Positions 23,376 through 32,400 of a DNA stretch of 64,000 nt are shown here, piece by piece. The stretch's first letter is position 1. Every line of letters starts with the position of its first letter. The notes below the pieces were generated by a model, which saw only the letters and a program-made list of their open reading frames with translations, searched no databases and was not told the DNA's origin. The stretch lies in contig NZ_JADPZX010000001.1 of the NCBI RefSeq assembly GCF_015712165.1, positions 5,034,001-5,098,000 of the forward strand, in the 5' to 3' direction. A program made the position numbers and the translations under genes. The DNA comes from Streptomyces spinoverrucosus (lineage in GTDB: Bacteria > Actinomycetota > Actinomycetes > Streptomycetales > Streptomycetaceae).

Positions 23376-23405
23376 AACCTACGAGTTCGGGTGACAGCCG
23401 GTCCA
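23376..23405 (-). promoter_or_regulatory. Promoter of the glmS-glmE operon
   Basis: On the minus strand, -35 TGGACC (23405-23400) and -10 TAGGTT (23381-23376) lie 18 bases apart. The expected start is about 30 bases before the glmS ATG. Confidence 0.6.
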
Positions 23406-23413
23406 CAACACGG

Positions 23414-23462
23414 TGGGGAACGAAATCGATGCCCGCATCAAGGGTGTCGATAGGGGAGTGCG
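23414..23462. promoter_or_regulatory. Shared 49-bp upstream element, copy 2
   Basis: Differs from 20535-20583 at three positions. It keeps the same 14-base offset to the GGTCCAC (-35) block and carries the inverted repeat GATGC-CC-GCATC. It lies between the glmS promoter and the GNAT stop. Confidence 0.7.
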
Positions 23463-23471
23463 GAGGCCTTG

Positions 23472-23951
23472 TCAGGCGAGGAACTTCGCGTAGCAGCGGC
23501 TGGACTCGTAGGAGCGGTAGTAGCCGAACTTGGCGCACGGCTCGTAGCCGCTGGAGGTGTAGAGGGCGATGGCCTCCGGCTGCTGGGTGCCGGTCTCCAG
23601 GACCATGCGGACACGGCCGGCGGCGCGGGCGTCGTCCTCCAGGGCGGCGAGCATGCGCCGGGCGATGCCGCGGCCGCGCAGCTCCCTGACCACGTACATC
23701 CGCTTCAGCTCGGCGTCGCCGTCCTCGTTGCCCTCGGCGTTCTTGTCCTGGCTGCGCCAGCCGCCGGTGGCGACGGGGCGGTCGGTGTCGTCGTAGGCGA
23801 TCAGGTACACGCCGTTCGGCGGCTGGAAGTCCGACGGGTCGAGGGCGGTGGCGTCGCCGCCGTCGCCGTAGCGCTCGTGGTACTCGGCCTGGACCTCGTC
23901 GTTGAGCTTCACGGCGTCGGGGTGGTCGAAGGGGACGCGACGTATATTCAT
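23472..23951 (-). CDS. GNAT-family N-acetyltransferase
   Basis: A 159-residue acetyltransferase with ELKRMYVVRELRGRGIARRM as the acetyl-CoA-binding motif A (about residues 81-100) and AIALYTSSGYEPCAKFG as motif B. The substrate is unknown. It shares a short intergenic region with the glmS promoter but reads away from it only in position; it is on the same strand and probably has its own promoter near 23960. It appears to be the first core gene after the variable island. Confidence 0.85.
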   Translation of the reverse strand: MNIRRVPFDHPDAVKLNDEVQAEYHERYGDGGDATALDPSDFQPPNGVYLIAYDDTDRPVATGGWRSQDKNAEGNEDGDAELKRMYVVRELRGRGIARRMLAALEDDARAAGRVRMVLETGTQQPEAIALYTSSGYEPCAKFGYYRSYESSRCYAKFLA

Positions 23952-24019
23952 GCCGGGGATCGTACACCTATGCGAAATCGGAATCTGGACTTTGTCCAGT
24001 GTGCCGGTAGGGTGCCCCG

Positions 24020-24826
24020 GTGCTCATTGTGACCTCTGTGAATGTGAACGGGCTGCGGGCCGCCGCGAGGAAGGGCTTCGTGGAGTGGCTCGCCGGTACG
24101 CAGGCCGATGTGGTCTGCCTGCAGGAGGTGCGTGCCGAGCCGCAGCAACTGCCCGAGCATGTACGGGCGCCGGAGGGCTGGCATGTGGTGCACGCGCCGG
24201 CGGCCGCCAAGGGGCGCGCGGGCGTCTCCCTGTACACCCGGCGCGAACCGGACGCCGTGCGGGTCGGATTCGGCTCGGCCGAGTTCGACGGCAGTGGGCG
24301 CTACGTCGAGGCGGACCTGCCCGGTGTGACGATCGCCTCCCTCTATCTCCCGTCCGGCGAGGTCGGCACCGAGCGGCAGGACGAGAAGGTCCGCTTCATG
24401 GGCGAGTTCCTCGCCCACCTCAAGGGCCTGCGCGAGCGGGCCGCGGCCGACGGGCGTGAGGTGCTCGTCTGCGGCGACTGGAACATCGCCCACCAGCGGG
24501 CGGACCTGAAGAACTGGCGCGGCAACACCAAGAACTCCGGCTTCCTGCCGGAGGAACGGGAGTGGCTCACCGCCGTGTTCGACGCCCAGTCCGGCGGTTA
24601 CGTCGACGTCGTACGCGCCCTGCACCCGGACGTCGAGGGCCCGTACACCTGGTGGTCGTACCGGGGGCGGGCCTTCGACAACGACACGGGATGGCGCATC
24701 GACTACCAGGTCGCCACGCCGGGGCTCGCCCAGCGGGCGCGCAAGGCGTATGTGGAGCGCGCCGCCAGCCATGGCGAGCGGTGGTCGGATCACGCGCCGG
24801 TGACCGTGGTCTACGACCGGTCCTAG
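24020..24826 (+). CDS. xth: Exodeoxyribonuclease III (AP endonuclease)
   Basis: A 268-residue EEP-superfamily nuclease acting at abasic sites and DNA 3' ends. Features: TSVNVNGLRAA, DVVCLQEVRAE (metal Glu), SLYLPSGEVG, LVCGDWNIAH (DxN), GPYTWWSYRGRAFDNDTGWR and the C-terminal WSDHAPV with the catalytic His. GTG 24020 fits the family N-terminus (LIVTSVNVNG). It is divergent from the GNAT gene and overlaps the MerR gene tail to tail by four bases. Confidence 0.93.
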   Translation: MLIVTSVNVNGLRAAARKGFVEWLAGTQADVVCLQEVRAEPQQLPEHVRAPEGWHVVHAPAAAKGRAGVSLYTRREPDAVRVGFGSAEFDGSGRYVEADLPGVTIASLYLPSGEVGTERQDEKVRFMGEFLAHLKGLRERAAADGREVLVCGDWNIAHQRADLKNWRGNTKNSGFLPEEREWLTAVFDAQSGGYVDVVRALHPDVEGPYTWWSYRGRAFDNDTGWRIDYQVATPGLAQRARKAYVERAASHGERWSDHAPVTVVYDRS

Positions 24827-25467
24827 GCGCCCTTGCGCATCCTCCGGTCCAGCGCCAGCGAAAGCTCCGCCTCCACCACGCTGCGGGCCAGGGGGCGCAG
24901 GCGGGGCAGGTCGGATTCCGAGGCGTGGCGCAGGACCAGGTCGGCGAAGAGTTCGGCCAGGGCGTCGGCGTGTGAGCGGACCTCCTTGCCCGCCCGGATC
25001 ACCTCCGCGAGCGGGATGCCCTCCCGTACCAGCGCCGAGGACACGTCCAGCAGGCGGCGGCTGATGTGGACGATCTCGTCGCCGTCGGTGCCGAGGTAGC
25101 CGAGTTCCATCGCGGCGGCCAGGTTCTCGGGCGTGACCTCGCCCTCGAAGCGGGCGGCGAGCTCCTCGGGGGTGAGGCGGACCGGCTCCTCCTCGGTGGG
25201 GGCGCCGACGCCGAGCAGGTCGGCGACGCCCCGGCCGTGGTCGAAGGCCTCCGCCAGCTCCGCTATGCCGGTGAGGGTGTGGCCGCGTTCCAGCAGCGCC
25301 GCGATCGTGCGCAGGCGGGCCAGGTGGTGGTCGTCGTACCAGGCGATACGGCCCTCGCGGCGGGGCGGCGGTATCAGCTTGCGTTCGCGGTAGAAGCGCA
25401 GGGTGCGCACCGTGATGCCGGCCAGCCGGGCCAGCTCCTCCATGCGGTACTCACGCTTGTCTGCCAC
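24823..25467 (-). CDS. MerR-family regulator
   Basis: A 214-residue protein with the MerR winged HTH at the N-terminus: YRMEELARLAGITVRTLRFY, RERKLIPPPRREGRIAWYDD, HLARLRTIAALLERGHTLTG. A long helical region of unknown effector specificity follows (EVTPENLAAAMELGYLGTDG). It is divergently arranged with the monooxygenase operon that starts at 25636 and is the natural candidate regulator. No cysteine pair typical of metal sensors is visible. Confidence 0.88.
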   Translation of the reverse strand: MADKREYRMEELARLAGITVRTLRFYRERKLIPPPRREGRIAWYDDHHLARLRTIAALLERGHTLTGIAELAEAFDHGRGVADLLGVGAPTEEEPVRLTPEELAARFEGEVTPENLAAAMELGYLGTDGDEIVHISRRLLDVSSALVREGIPLAEVIRAGKEVRSHADALAELFADLVLRHASESDLPRLRPLARSVVEAELSLALDRRMRKGA

Positions 25468-25635
25468 GTCCGAACCCTAAGTCGTACCGCCGGTAACTTT
25501 CCTCGTACCGACCCCTACCCATCAGTACGCCGCTCCTCTAGTCTCCCGATTGTGCCAGTGTTCACTGGCAGAGTCGCAGAGTACGCACAGTACGCAGAGC
25601 CGCAGAGTCGCGGAACGGCATGGAGGGGCATCGGT

Positions 25636-27174
25636 ATGGCCGAGCACGAGCATGTACGGGTGGCGGTGGTCGGGTCGGGGTTCGGCGGGCTCGGTGCCGC
25701 CGTGCGGCTGCGCCGCGAAGGGATCACCGACTTCGTCGTCCTGGAGCGGGCCGACAGCGTCGGCGGCACCTGGCGGGACAACAGCTACCCCGGGTGCGCG
25801 TGCGACGTACCGTCCCATCTCTACTCGTTCTCCTTCGCGCCCAACCCCGACTGGCCGCGCACCTTCTCCGGGCAGGAGCACATCCGCGGCTACCTGGAGC
25901 GCGTCACGGATGTCTTCCGGCTGCGCCCGCACATCCGCTTCAACTCGGAGGTGAAGCGGATGACCTGGGACGGTGACGAGTTGAGGTGGGAGATCGAGAC
26001 CGCGTCCGGCACCCTCACCGCCGACCTCGTCGTCTCCGCCACCGGGCCGCTGTCCGACCCGAAGGTCCCGGACATCCCGGGGCTCGACACCTTCCCCGGC
26101 AAGGTGTTCCACTCGGCCCGCTGGGACCACGACTACGACCTGCGCGGCAAGCGGGTCGCCATGGTCGGCACGGGCGCGTCCGCCATCCAGATCGTGCCCG
26201 CCATCCAGCCCGACGTGTCGAAGCTCGTCCTCTTCCAGCGCACCCCGCCCTGGGTGATGCCCCGCGTCGACCGCGCGATCAGCGGCGCCGAGCGCCGGCT
26301 GCACCGCGCCCTTCCGCTGACGACCCAGCTCCGGCGCGGACTGCTGTGGGGCATCCGGGAGTTGCAGGTCCAGGCCTTCACCAAGCGCCCGGGCGAGCTG
26401 GGCTTCGTGGAGCAGCTGGCCAAGCGCAACATGGCCCGCGCCATCAAGGACCCGGCCCTGCGCGCCAAGCTCACCCCCGACTACCGCATCGGCTGCAAGC
26501 GGATCCTGCTGTCGAGCGACTACTACCCGGCGATCGCACGGCCCAATGTGGACGTCGTCGCGAGCGGGCTCGGCGAGATCCGCGGCTCGACGGTCGTCGC
26601 CGCCGACGGCACCGAGGCCGAGGTCGACGCGATCGTCTTCGGCACCGGCTTCCACGTCACCGACATGCCGATCGCCGAGCGGGTCGTCGGGGCGGACGGC
26701 CGGACGCTCGCCGAGGTCTGGAAGGGCGGCATGGAGGCCCTGCGCGGCGCCTCGGCCGCCGGGTTCCCGAACTGGATGACGATCATCGGGCCCAACACCG
26801 GCCTCGGCAACTCGTCCATGATCCTCATGATCGAGTCCCAGCTGAACTACATGGCCGACTTCGTACGGCAGTTGGAGGTGCTCGGCGGACGCGTCGCACT
26901 CGACGCGCGCCCCTCCGCCGTCCGCGCGTGGAACCACCGGGTGCAGGAGCGCATGAAGCGCACGGTGTGGAACACCGGTGGCTGCACCAGCTGGTACCTG
27001 GACGCGGGCGGCCGCAACACGACCATCTGGCCCGGTACGACGAGCGAGTTCCGGCGCGCGACGCGGCGGGTGGATCTGGGCGAGTACGAGGTAGTGCGCC
27101 CGTCCGCGGCACGGGTCACCGAGGAGACCGCGCGGGAGACCGCCGAGGAGACCGCGCGGGAGGCCGCCGTATGA
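25636..27174 (+). CDS. Baeyer-Villiger flavin monooxygenase
   Basis: A 512-residue FAD/NADPH monooxygenase. The FAD loop is GSGFGGLG (residues 13-20), the NADPH loop GTGASA (about 178-183), and the Baeyer-Villiger fingerprint FxGxxxHxxxW runs from F153 to W163 (FPGKVFHSARW). It would insert oxygen next to a ketone to give an ester or lactone. ATG 25636 follows GGAGGGG by seven bases. It is the first gene of a three-gene coupled operon with a hydrolase and an SDR. Repetitive EETARE residues close the C-terminus. Confidence 0.92.
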   Translation: MAEHEHVRVAVVGSGFGGLGAAVRLRREGITDFVVLERADSVGGTWRDNSYPGCACDVPSHLYSFSFAPNPDWPRTFSGQEHIRGYLERVTDVFRLRPHIRFNSEVKRMTWDGDELRWEIETASGTLTADLVVSATGPLSDPKVPDIPGLDTFPGKVFHSARWDHDYDLRGKRVAMVGTGASAIQIVPAIQPDVSKLVLFQRTPPWVMPRVDRAISGAERRLHRALPLTTQLRRGLLWGIRELQVQAFTKRPGELGFVEQLAKRNMARAIKDPALRAKLTPDYRIGCKRILLSSDYYPAIARPNVDVVASGLGEIRGSTVVAADGTEAEVDAIVFGTGFHVTDMPIAERVVGADGRTLAEVWKGGMEALRGASAAGFPNWMTIIGPNTGLGNSSMILMIESQLNYMADFVRQLEVLGGRVALDARPSAVRAWNHRVQERMKRTVWNTGGCTSWYLDAGGRNTTIWPGTTSEFRRATRRVDLGEYEVVRPSAARVTEETARETAEETAREAAV

Positions 27175-28097
27175 GCCGCCTGCTGCACGTCTCGTCCGGC
27201 CCCTACGCCCCACCCGTCCCCGCCCGCGAACTGACCGTCAGCTCCGCCGACGGCGCTCGCCTGCACGTCGAGGTGCACGGCCCCGAACGCGCGCCCGCCG
27301 TCGTCCTGGTGCACGGCTGGACCTGCTCCACCGCCTTCTGGGCCGCGCAGATCCGCGCCCTCGCCGTCGACCACCGCGTCATCGCCTACGACCAGCGCGG
27401 CCACGGACGCAGCCCCGCGAGCCGCGCGTGCGGTACGGAGGCCCTCGCCGACGACCTGGAAGCCGTACTCGCCGCGACGCTCGCGCCCGGGGAGCGGGCC
27501 GTGATCGCCGGGCACTCCATGGGCGGCATGACGGTGATGGCGGCGGCCGAGCGGGAACGTTTCCGCGCGCACGCGGCGGCCGTCCTGCTGTGCAGCACGG
27601 GCAGTTCGCGGCTGGTCGCCGAGTCGACCGTCGTACCGATCAGGGCGGGACGCCTGCGGACCTGGCTGACCCGGCACATCCTCGGCTCCCGCGCTCCCCT
27701 CGGTCCGGTCACGCCCGTGGCGCGCAGGATCCTCAAGTACGCCACCATGGGCGCCGGTTCCGCCCCGCACATGGTGGAGGCGTGCGCGCGGATCGTGCAC
27801 GCCTGCCCGCGCGCCGTGCGCCACACCTGGTCGCACGTACTGAGCCTGCTCGATCTCGACCACGCCGTACGGCAGTTGCAGGCGCCCACGGCGGTCGTCG
27901 TCGGCGCGCAGGACCGCCTCACGCCCCCGGTGCACGCCCGTGCGCTGGTCGCCGCGCTGCCGCGCTGCGTCGGACTCACCGAGCTTCCCGGGCTCGGCCA
28001 CATGACACCGGTGGAGGCTCCCGAGCTGGTCACCGGGAAGATACGCGAACTCGTCACCACGTACGCGCCGGAGGAACCGGTCAAGGAGGGCGCATGA
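27171..28097 (+). CDS. Alpha/beta hydrolase
   Basis: A 308-residue alpha/beta-hydrolase: oxyanion loop VLVHGWTCS, nucleophile S116 in GHSMGG, acid in VVGAQDRLTP and His in GLGHMTPVE. It overlaps the monooxygenase stop by ATGA. It would hydrolyse the ester or lactone made by the upstream enzyme, a standard pairing; the actual substrate is unknown. Confidence 0.9.
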   Translation: MSRLLHVSSGPYAPPVPARELTVSSADGARLHVEVHGPERAPAVVLVHGWTCSTAFWAAQIRALAVDHRVIAYDQRGHGRSPASRACGTEALADDLEAVLAATLAPGERAVIAGHSMGGMTVMAAAERERFRAHAAAVLLCSTGSSRLVAESTVVPIRAGRLRTWLTRHILGSRAPLGPVTPVARRILKYATMGAGSAPHMVEACARIVHACPRAVRHTWSHVLSLLDLDHAVRQLQAPTAVVVGAQDRLTPPVHARALVAALPRCVGLTELPGLGHMTPVEAPELVTGKIRELVTTYAPEEPVKEGA

Positions 28098-28978
28098 GCA
28101 GGGTCAGCCTGGAGGGGCACGTCGCGGTCGTCACCGGGGCCGCGCGGGGCGTCGGGGAACTGCTCGCCCGCAAGCTGTCGGCGCGCGGCGCCAAGGTGGC
28201 GCTGGTCGGCCTGGAGCCGGACGAGCTCAAGCAGGTCTCCGCTCGGCTGCACAGCGAGAGCGAGCACTGGTACGCCGACGTCACCGACCACGTGGCCATG
28301 ACGAAGGTGGCCCAGGAGGTCAAGGAGCGGTTCGGCAAGGTCGACATCGTCGTCGCCAACGCGGGCGTCGCGACCGGTGGGCCGTTCGCCGAGTCCGATC
28401 CGCGGGCCTGGCAGCGGGTCATCGAGGTCAACCTCATCGGCTCCGCGGTGACCGCCCGCGCCTTCCTGCCGGTGCTCACCGAGAGCCGGGGCTATCTGCT
28501 GCAGATCGCGTCCCTCGCCGCGATCACTCCGGCGCCGATGATGACCGCCTACTGCGCGTCCAAGTCGGGCGTCGAGGCGTACGCGCACAGTCTGCGCGCC
28601 GAGGTCGGGCACCAGGGCGTGAAGGTCGGCGTCGCGTATCTGTCCTGGACCGACACCGACATGGTGCGCGGGGCCGATCAGGACGACGTCATGCGGGAGT
28701 TGAGGCAGCGGCTGCCGTGGCCGGCCAACAAGACGTATCCGCTGGGACCGGCGGTGGACCGGATCGTGGCCGGGATCGAGCGGCGGTCGAGCCATGTGTA
28801 CGGGCAGTGGTGGCTGCGCGGAATGCAGGGCGTGCGGGGGTACTTGCCGGGGATCGTCGGGACCGTGGGGCAGCGCGAGATGCGGCGGTTCGCGTCCCGG
28901 TTGCCGGGGATGCGTACGGGACTTGTGGGCGCGGGTGGCGCGGCCGATGAGCAGCAGAGAACTACGGTGCGTAAGTGA
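28094..28978 (+). CDS. Short-chain dehydrogenase/reductase
   Basis: A 294-residue classical SDR with the cofactor loop VTGAARGVGE near residue 14, VANAGVATGG, and the catalytic YxxxK in TAYCASKSGVEAYA. The start overlaps the hydrolase stop as ATGA. It may oxidise an alcohol to the ketone used by the monooxygenase, so the three genes form an alcohol-to-ester-to-acid route; this order is inferred. Confidence 0.9.
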   Translation: MSRVSLEGHVAVVTGAARGVGELLARKLSARGAKVALVGLEPDELKQVSARLHSESEHWYADVTDHVAMTKVAQEVKERFGKVDIVVANAGVATGGPFAESDPRAWQRVIEVNLIGSAVTARAFLPVLTESRGYLLQIASLAAITPAPMMTAYCASKSGVEAYAHSLRAEVGHQGVKVGVAYLSWTDTDMVRGADQDDVMRELRQRLPWPANKTYPLGPAVDRIVAGIERRSSHVYGQWWLRGMQGVRGYLPGIVGTVGQREMRRFASRLPGMRTGLVGAGGAADEQQRTTVRK

Positions 28979-29054
28979 TCGACATGCGCTGGGTTATCGC
29001 CCGTGTGAATCTGGTCGTGCCAGATTCCCTCACCCCCCACGGGAGTGAACCCAC

Positions 29055-29234
29055 ATGGGTATGAAGGACCAGTTCCAGGAGAAGTCGGAGCGTCTGCAGG
29101 AGCAGGCCAAGCAGAAGATCGGCGACGCCAAGGAGCGTGGCCAGCAGCGGGGGCGCCAGCCGCGTGACGACGAGGAGATGGAGCGTCAGCGGCGTGAGGA
29201 GCAGGACCGGTTCGATCAGGACTACGACGCCTGA
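29055..29234 (+). CDS. Small charged CsbD-like protein
   Basis: A 59-residue, highly hydrophilic helical protein beginning MGMKDQFQEKSERLQEQAKQ and rich in Lys, Arg, Glu and Gln, with a tail ending FDQDYDA. It resembles small stress-related CsbD-type or antitoxin-like helical proteins of actinobacteria. GGGAG lies nine bases before ATG 29055, and a good terminator follows, supporting a real single-gene unit. The function is unknown. Confidence 0.75.
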   Translation: MGMKDQFQEKSERLQEQAKQKIGDAKERGQQRGRQPRDDEEMERQRREEQDRFDQDYDA

Positions 29235-29262
29235 CGACTGATGTCTGATCGGCTTCGCCCGT

Positions 29263-29303
29263 GAATGCAGGGTGCCCTTGCTCTCCGAGGGTGCCCTGCG
29301 TTC
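29263..29303. terminator. Terminator between the small gene and tricorn
   Basis: Arms 29263-29277 and 29289-29303 pair over 15 bases (three G-U pairs) around an 11-base loop. It lies between convergent genes and is followed by TTC rather than a T-tract. Confidence 0.7.
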
Positions 29304-29311
29304 TTCGTGTT

Positions 29312-29428
29312 CGGGTGCGGGTTGTGTTTTCGGGTGCGGGTTGTGGTGGGTTGGTCGCGCCCACGCGGCGGAGCCGCAAATCGATACAGCCCCGCGCCCC
29401 TGGGTTAGTTGCCCTGGCGCCCCTGGGA
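29312..29428. repeat. REP-like Streptomyces intergenic repeat
   Basis: Contains two copies of TCGGGTGCGGGTTGTG and then GGTCGCGCCCACGCGGCGGA and CAGCCCCGCGCCCCTGGG, with the internal palindrome GCGGCGGAGCCGC. This wording recurs between genes across Streptomyces genomes (from memory). It occupies the 220-base gap before tricorn; no gene is seen. Confidence 0.55.
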
Positions 29429-29454
29429 AAGCGAAGCGCCTTATGGGAAAAGCC

Positions 29455-32400
29455 TCACGCCCTTGGGGGGAGTTTCGGTCTCGATCTGTCTGGGACGTGG
29501 CTGTAGTCCGGGGGCGTTGCCGCCGGTTCTGTTTCCAGGAGGTTCAGGGCCAGTTGGACCGCGTCGTCGAGTTGGGCGTAGCGGCCCTCCGCCCAGTCGA
29601 GGGGGGTGCGCAGGGCCTCCACGTCGGGGGAGACGCCGTGGTTCTCGACGGACCAGCCGTAGGCGTCGAACCAGGCCGCGTTCATCGGCACGGTGATGAT
29701 CGTGCCGTCGCCCAGGCGGTGGCGGCCGGTCATGCCGACGACGCCGCCCCAGGTGCGCTGGCCGACGACCGGGCCCAGTTTGAGGAGTTTGAAGGCGGCC
29801 GTGATCATGTCGCCGTCGGACGACGTGGCCTCGTCAGCGAGTGCCACCACCGGGCCGCGCGGCGCGTTCGAGGTGTACGACACCGGCTGGGCGTTGCGTG
29901 TGAGGTCCCAGCCCAGGATCGTGCGGGTCAGCTTCTCGATGACCAGTTCGCTGATGTGCCCGCCCGCGTTGCCGCGCACGTCCACGATCAGTGCGGGCCG
30001 GGACACCTCCATGCGCAGGTCGCGGTTGAACTGGGCCCAGCCGGAGCCGCCCATGTCGGGGATGTGCAGATAGCCGCACCGGCCACCGCTCAACTCCCGT
30101 ACCACGGCCCGGCGTTTGGCCACCCAGTCCTGGTAGCGCAGCGGGCGTTCGTCGACGAGCGGGACGACGGCTACCCGCCGGGAGCGTCCCGCCCCCTCGG
30201 CCGGGGTGAACGTCAGCTCCACCGTCGTACCGCCCGCGCCCGCGAGGAGTGGGTAGGGGCCGGTCACCGGGTCGACCGGGCGGCCGTCCACGTGGGTCAG
30301 GACCGCGCCCTCGCGGATGCCCGAACCGGCCAGCGGGGAACGGGCCTTGGAGTCGGAGGAGTCGCCGGGGAGGATGCGGCTGACCATCCAGCCGCCCTCG
30401 CGGTGCACGAAGTTGGCGCCGAGCAGGCCCTGTCGGCGCTGGTAGTGGGGCGGGCCCTCGTTGCGGCGGGCGGCGCTGACGTAGGCGTGGGAGGTGCCCA
30501 GTTCGCCCAGCACCTCGCGGAGCAGGTCGGCGAACTCGTCCGGCGAGGCGACCCGTTCGACCAGCGGCCGGTACTGGTCGAGCACGGCGTCCCAGTCGAT
30601 CCCGCACATGCCGGGCTCCCAGAAGTAGGCGCGGATGAGCCGGCCCGCCTCCTCGTACGCCTGACGCCATTCGGCGCCCGGGTCGACCTCGTGCATGATG
30701 CGGCGTACGTCGATCCAGGTCGTCGTGTCGCTGTCGCCGACCTCGGTGGACGGCACCGCGCGCAGCTCGCCCTCGTCGACCACGACGAGGCGGGTGCCGT
30801 CGCCGCTGACGGTGAAGAAGTCGATGTGCTCGACGAGTTCGGACTTCTTCGCCTTGGTGATGTTGAAGTACTCCAGGGTGGGGCGGCCGCTGGTGTCGTC
30901 CGGGTTGACGAAGGTCTCGCCGAGCGCGCCCGAGATCGGCCAGCGCAGCCAGACCAGCCCGCCGCCCGCGACCGGGAGCAGCCCGGAGTACTTGGAGGCG
31001 GCGACCGGGAAGGGCGTGACCCTGCTCTCCAGGCCCTCGACCTCGACCGTCACCGTGCCGCCCTCACCGCCCTCGGCGCCGGCCTCGTCCTCGACCGGGT
31101 CCAGGCCGCCGGCGGCGGGACGCCCGTCCGGGTTGAGCGCGAAGGGGGAGGGGGTGGCCGAGGACAGCGGGACCAGATACGGGCGGCAGCCGAGCGGGAA
31201 GGAGAGGTCGCCGGTGTGGACGTCGTAGACGGGGTCGAAGCCGCGCCAGGACAGGAAGGCGAGGTAGCGGCCGTCGCGGGTGAAGACCGGGTTCTCGTCC
31301 TCGAAGCGGCCGTTGGTGACGTCGACGATGAAACGGTCCTTGATCCGGGCCAGTTTGATCTGGCGCAGGGTCCGGCCGATGCCCGGGTGCGACCAGGTCA
31401 GCCAGGAGCCGTCGGGTGAGAAGGCGAGGTCCCGCACCGGCCCGTTGATCGACCGGATCAGCTCGGTCACCTCGCCGTTCGAGTCCTCCGTTGCGTCGAT
31501 CAGCAGCAGCCGCCCGTCGTGCGCGGCGACGGCGAGCCGCTCGCCCTCCGGGTCGGACACCATCTCCAGCACCCGGCCCAGTTCCCCCTGGGCCAGTCGC
31601 CGCGGCCGGCGGTCGCCGGTGGCGCGCGGCAGATAGGCGATCTCGATCGCGTCCTCGCCCTCCGCGTCCGTCACATACGCGACCTGGCCGCCCGAGCCGA
31701 GCATCTCCGGCAGCCGCACCCGGACGCCCTTGGTGTCGGTGATGGTGCGGGCCGGGCCGTCGCGATGGGTCAGCCAGTACAGACTCCCGCGGACGACGAC
31801 CGCGCTCGCACGCCCGGTCTCGTCGACCGAGATGCCGTCCACGTGGTGGGCGGCGGGCACCTGGTACGTACGCCGTCCCGCGCGCGGACCGCTCAGGCGC
31901 ACGTCGAGACGGCGGGGCGCCGAGTCCGCGGCGAGGTCGTCGACGAGCCACAGGTCCCCGGCGCACTGGTACACCACCCGCGTGCCGTCGCCGGCGGCGT
32001 GCCGGGCGTAGAAGGCGTCGTGGTCGGTGTGGCGGCGCAGGTCGGAGCCGTCGTAGGCGCACGAGTAGAGGTTCCCGACGCCCTCGTGGTCGGAGAGGAA
32101 GGCGATCCGGCCGCCGACGAACATCGGGCAGTGCAGATGGCCGTCGAGGTCGTCGAGCAGGCGCTGCCCGTGCAGCCAGAGGCGGCCCATCGCGCCGCCG
32201 CGGTAGCGCTTCCAGGAGGCCGGTTCGTGGGGTGGGGTGCCGGTGAGGAGCAGGGTTCGGTGTCCGTCCTCGATGTCGGCGACCTGGATGTCCGCGACCG
32301 GGCCCCAGGGCAGTTTGCGGCCCGGGTCGCCGTCCGGGGAAACCTTGTAGGCCCATGTGTAGTGCGAGAACGGCTCCCCGTGCGAGGCGACGGCGAGGAT

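Noticed and set aside
23339..23471. Cobalamin riboswitch ahead of the B12-dependent mutase genes.
   Set aside because: The expected leader from the predicted promoter is about 30 bases, and no B12-box-like sequence is visible there or upstream.
13935..23471. The biosynthetic cluster as cargo of the tRNA-Ala element.
   Set aside because: No third copy of the 44-bp att core was seen near 23460, and attR lies before the LysR gene. The cluster is adjacent to, not inside, the element.
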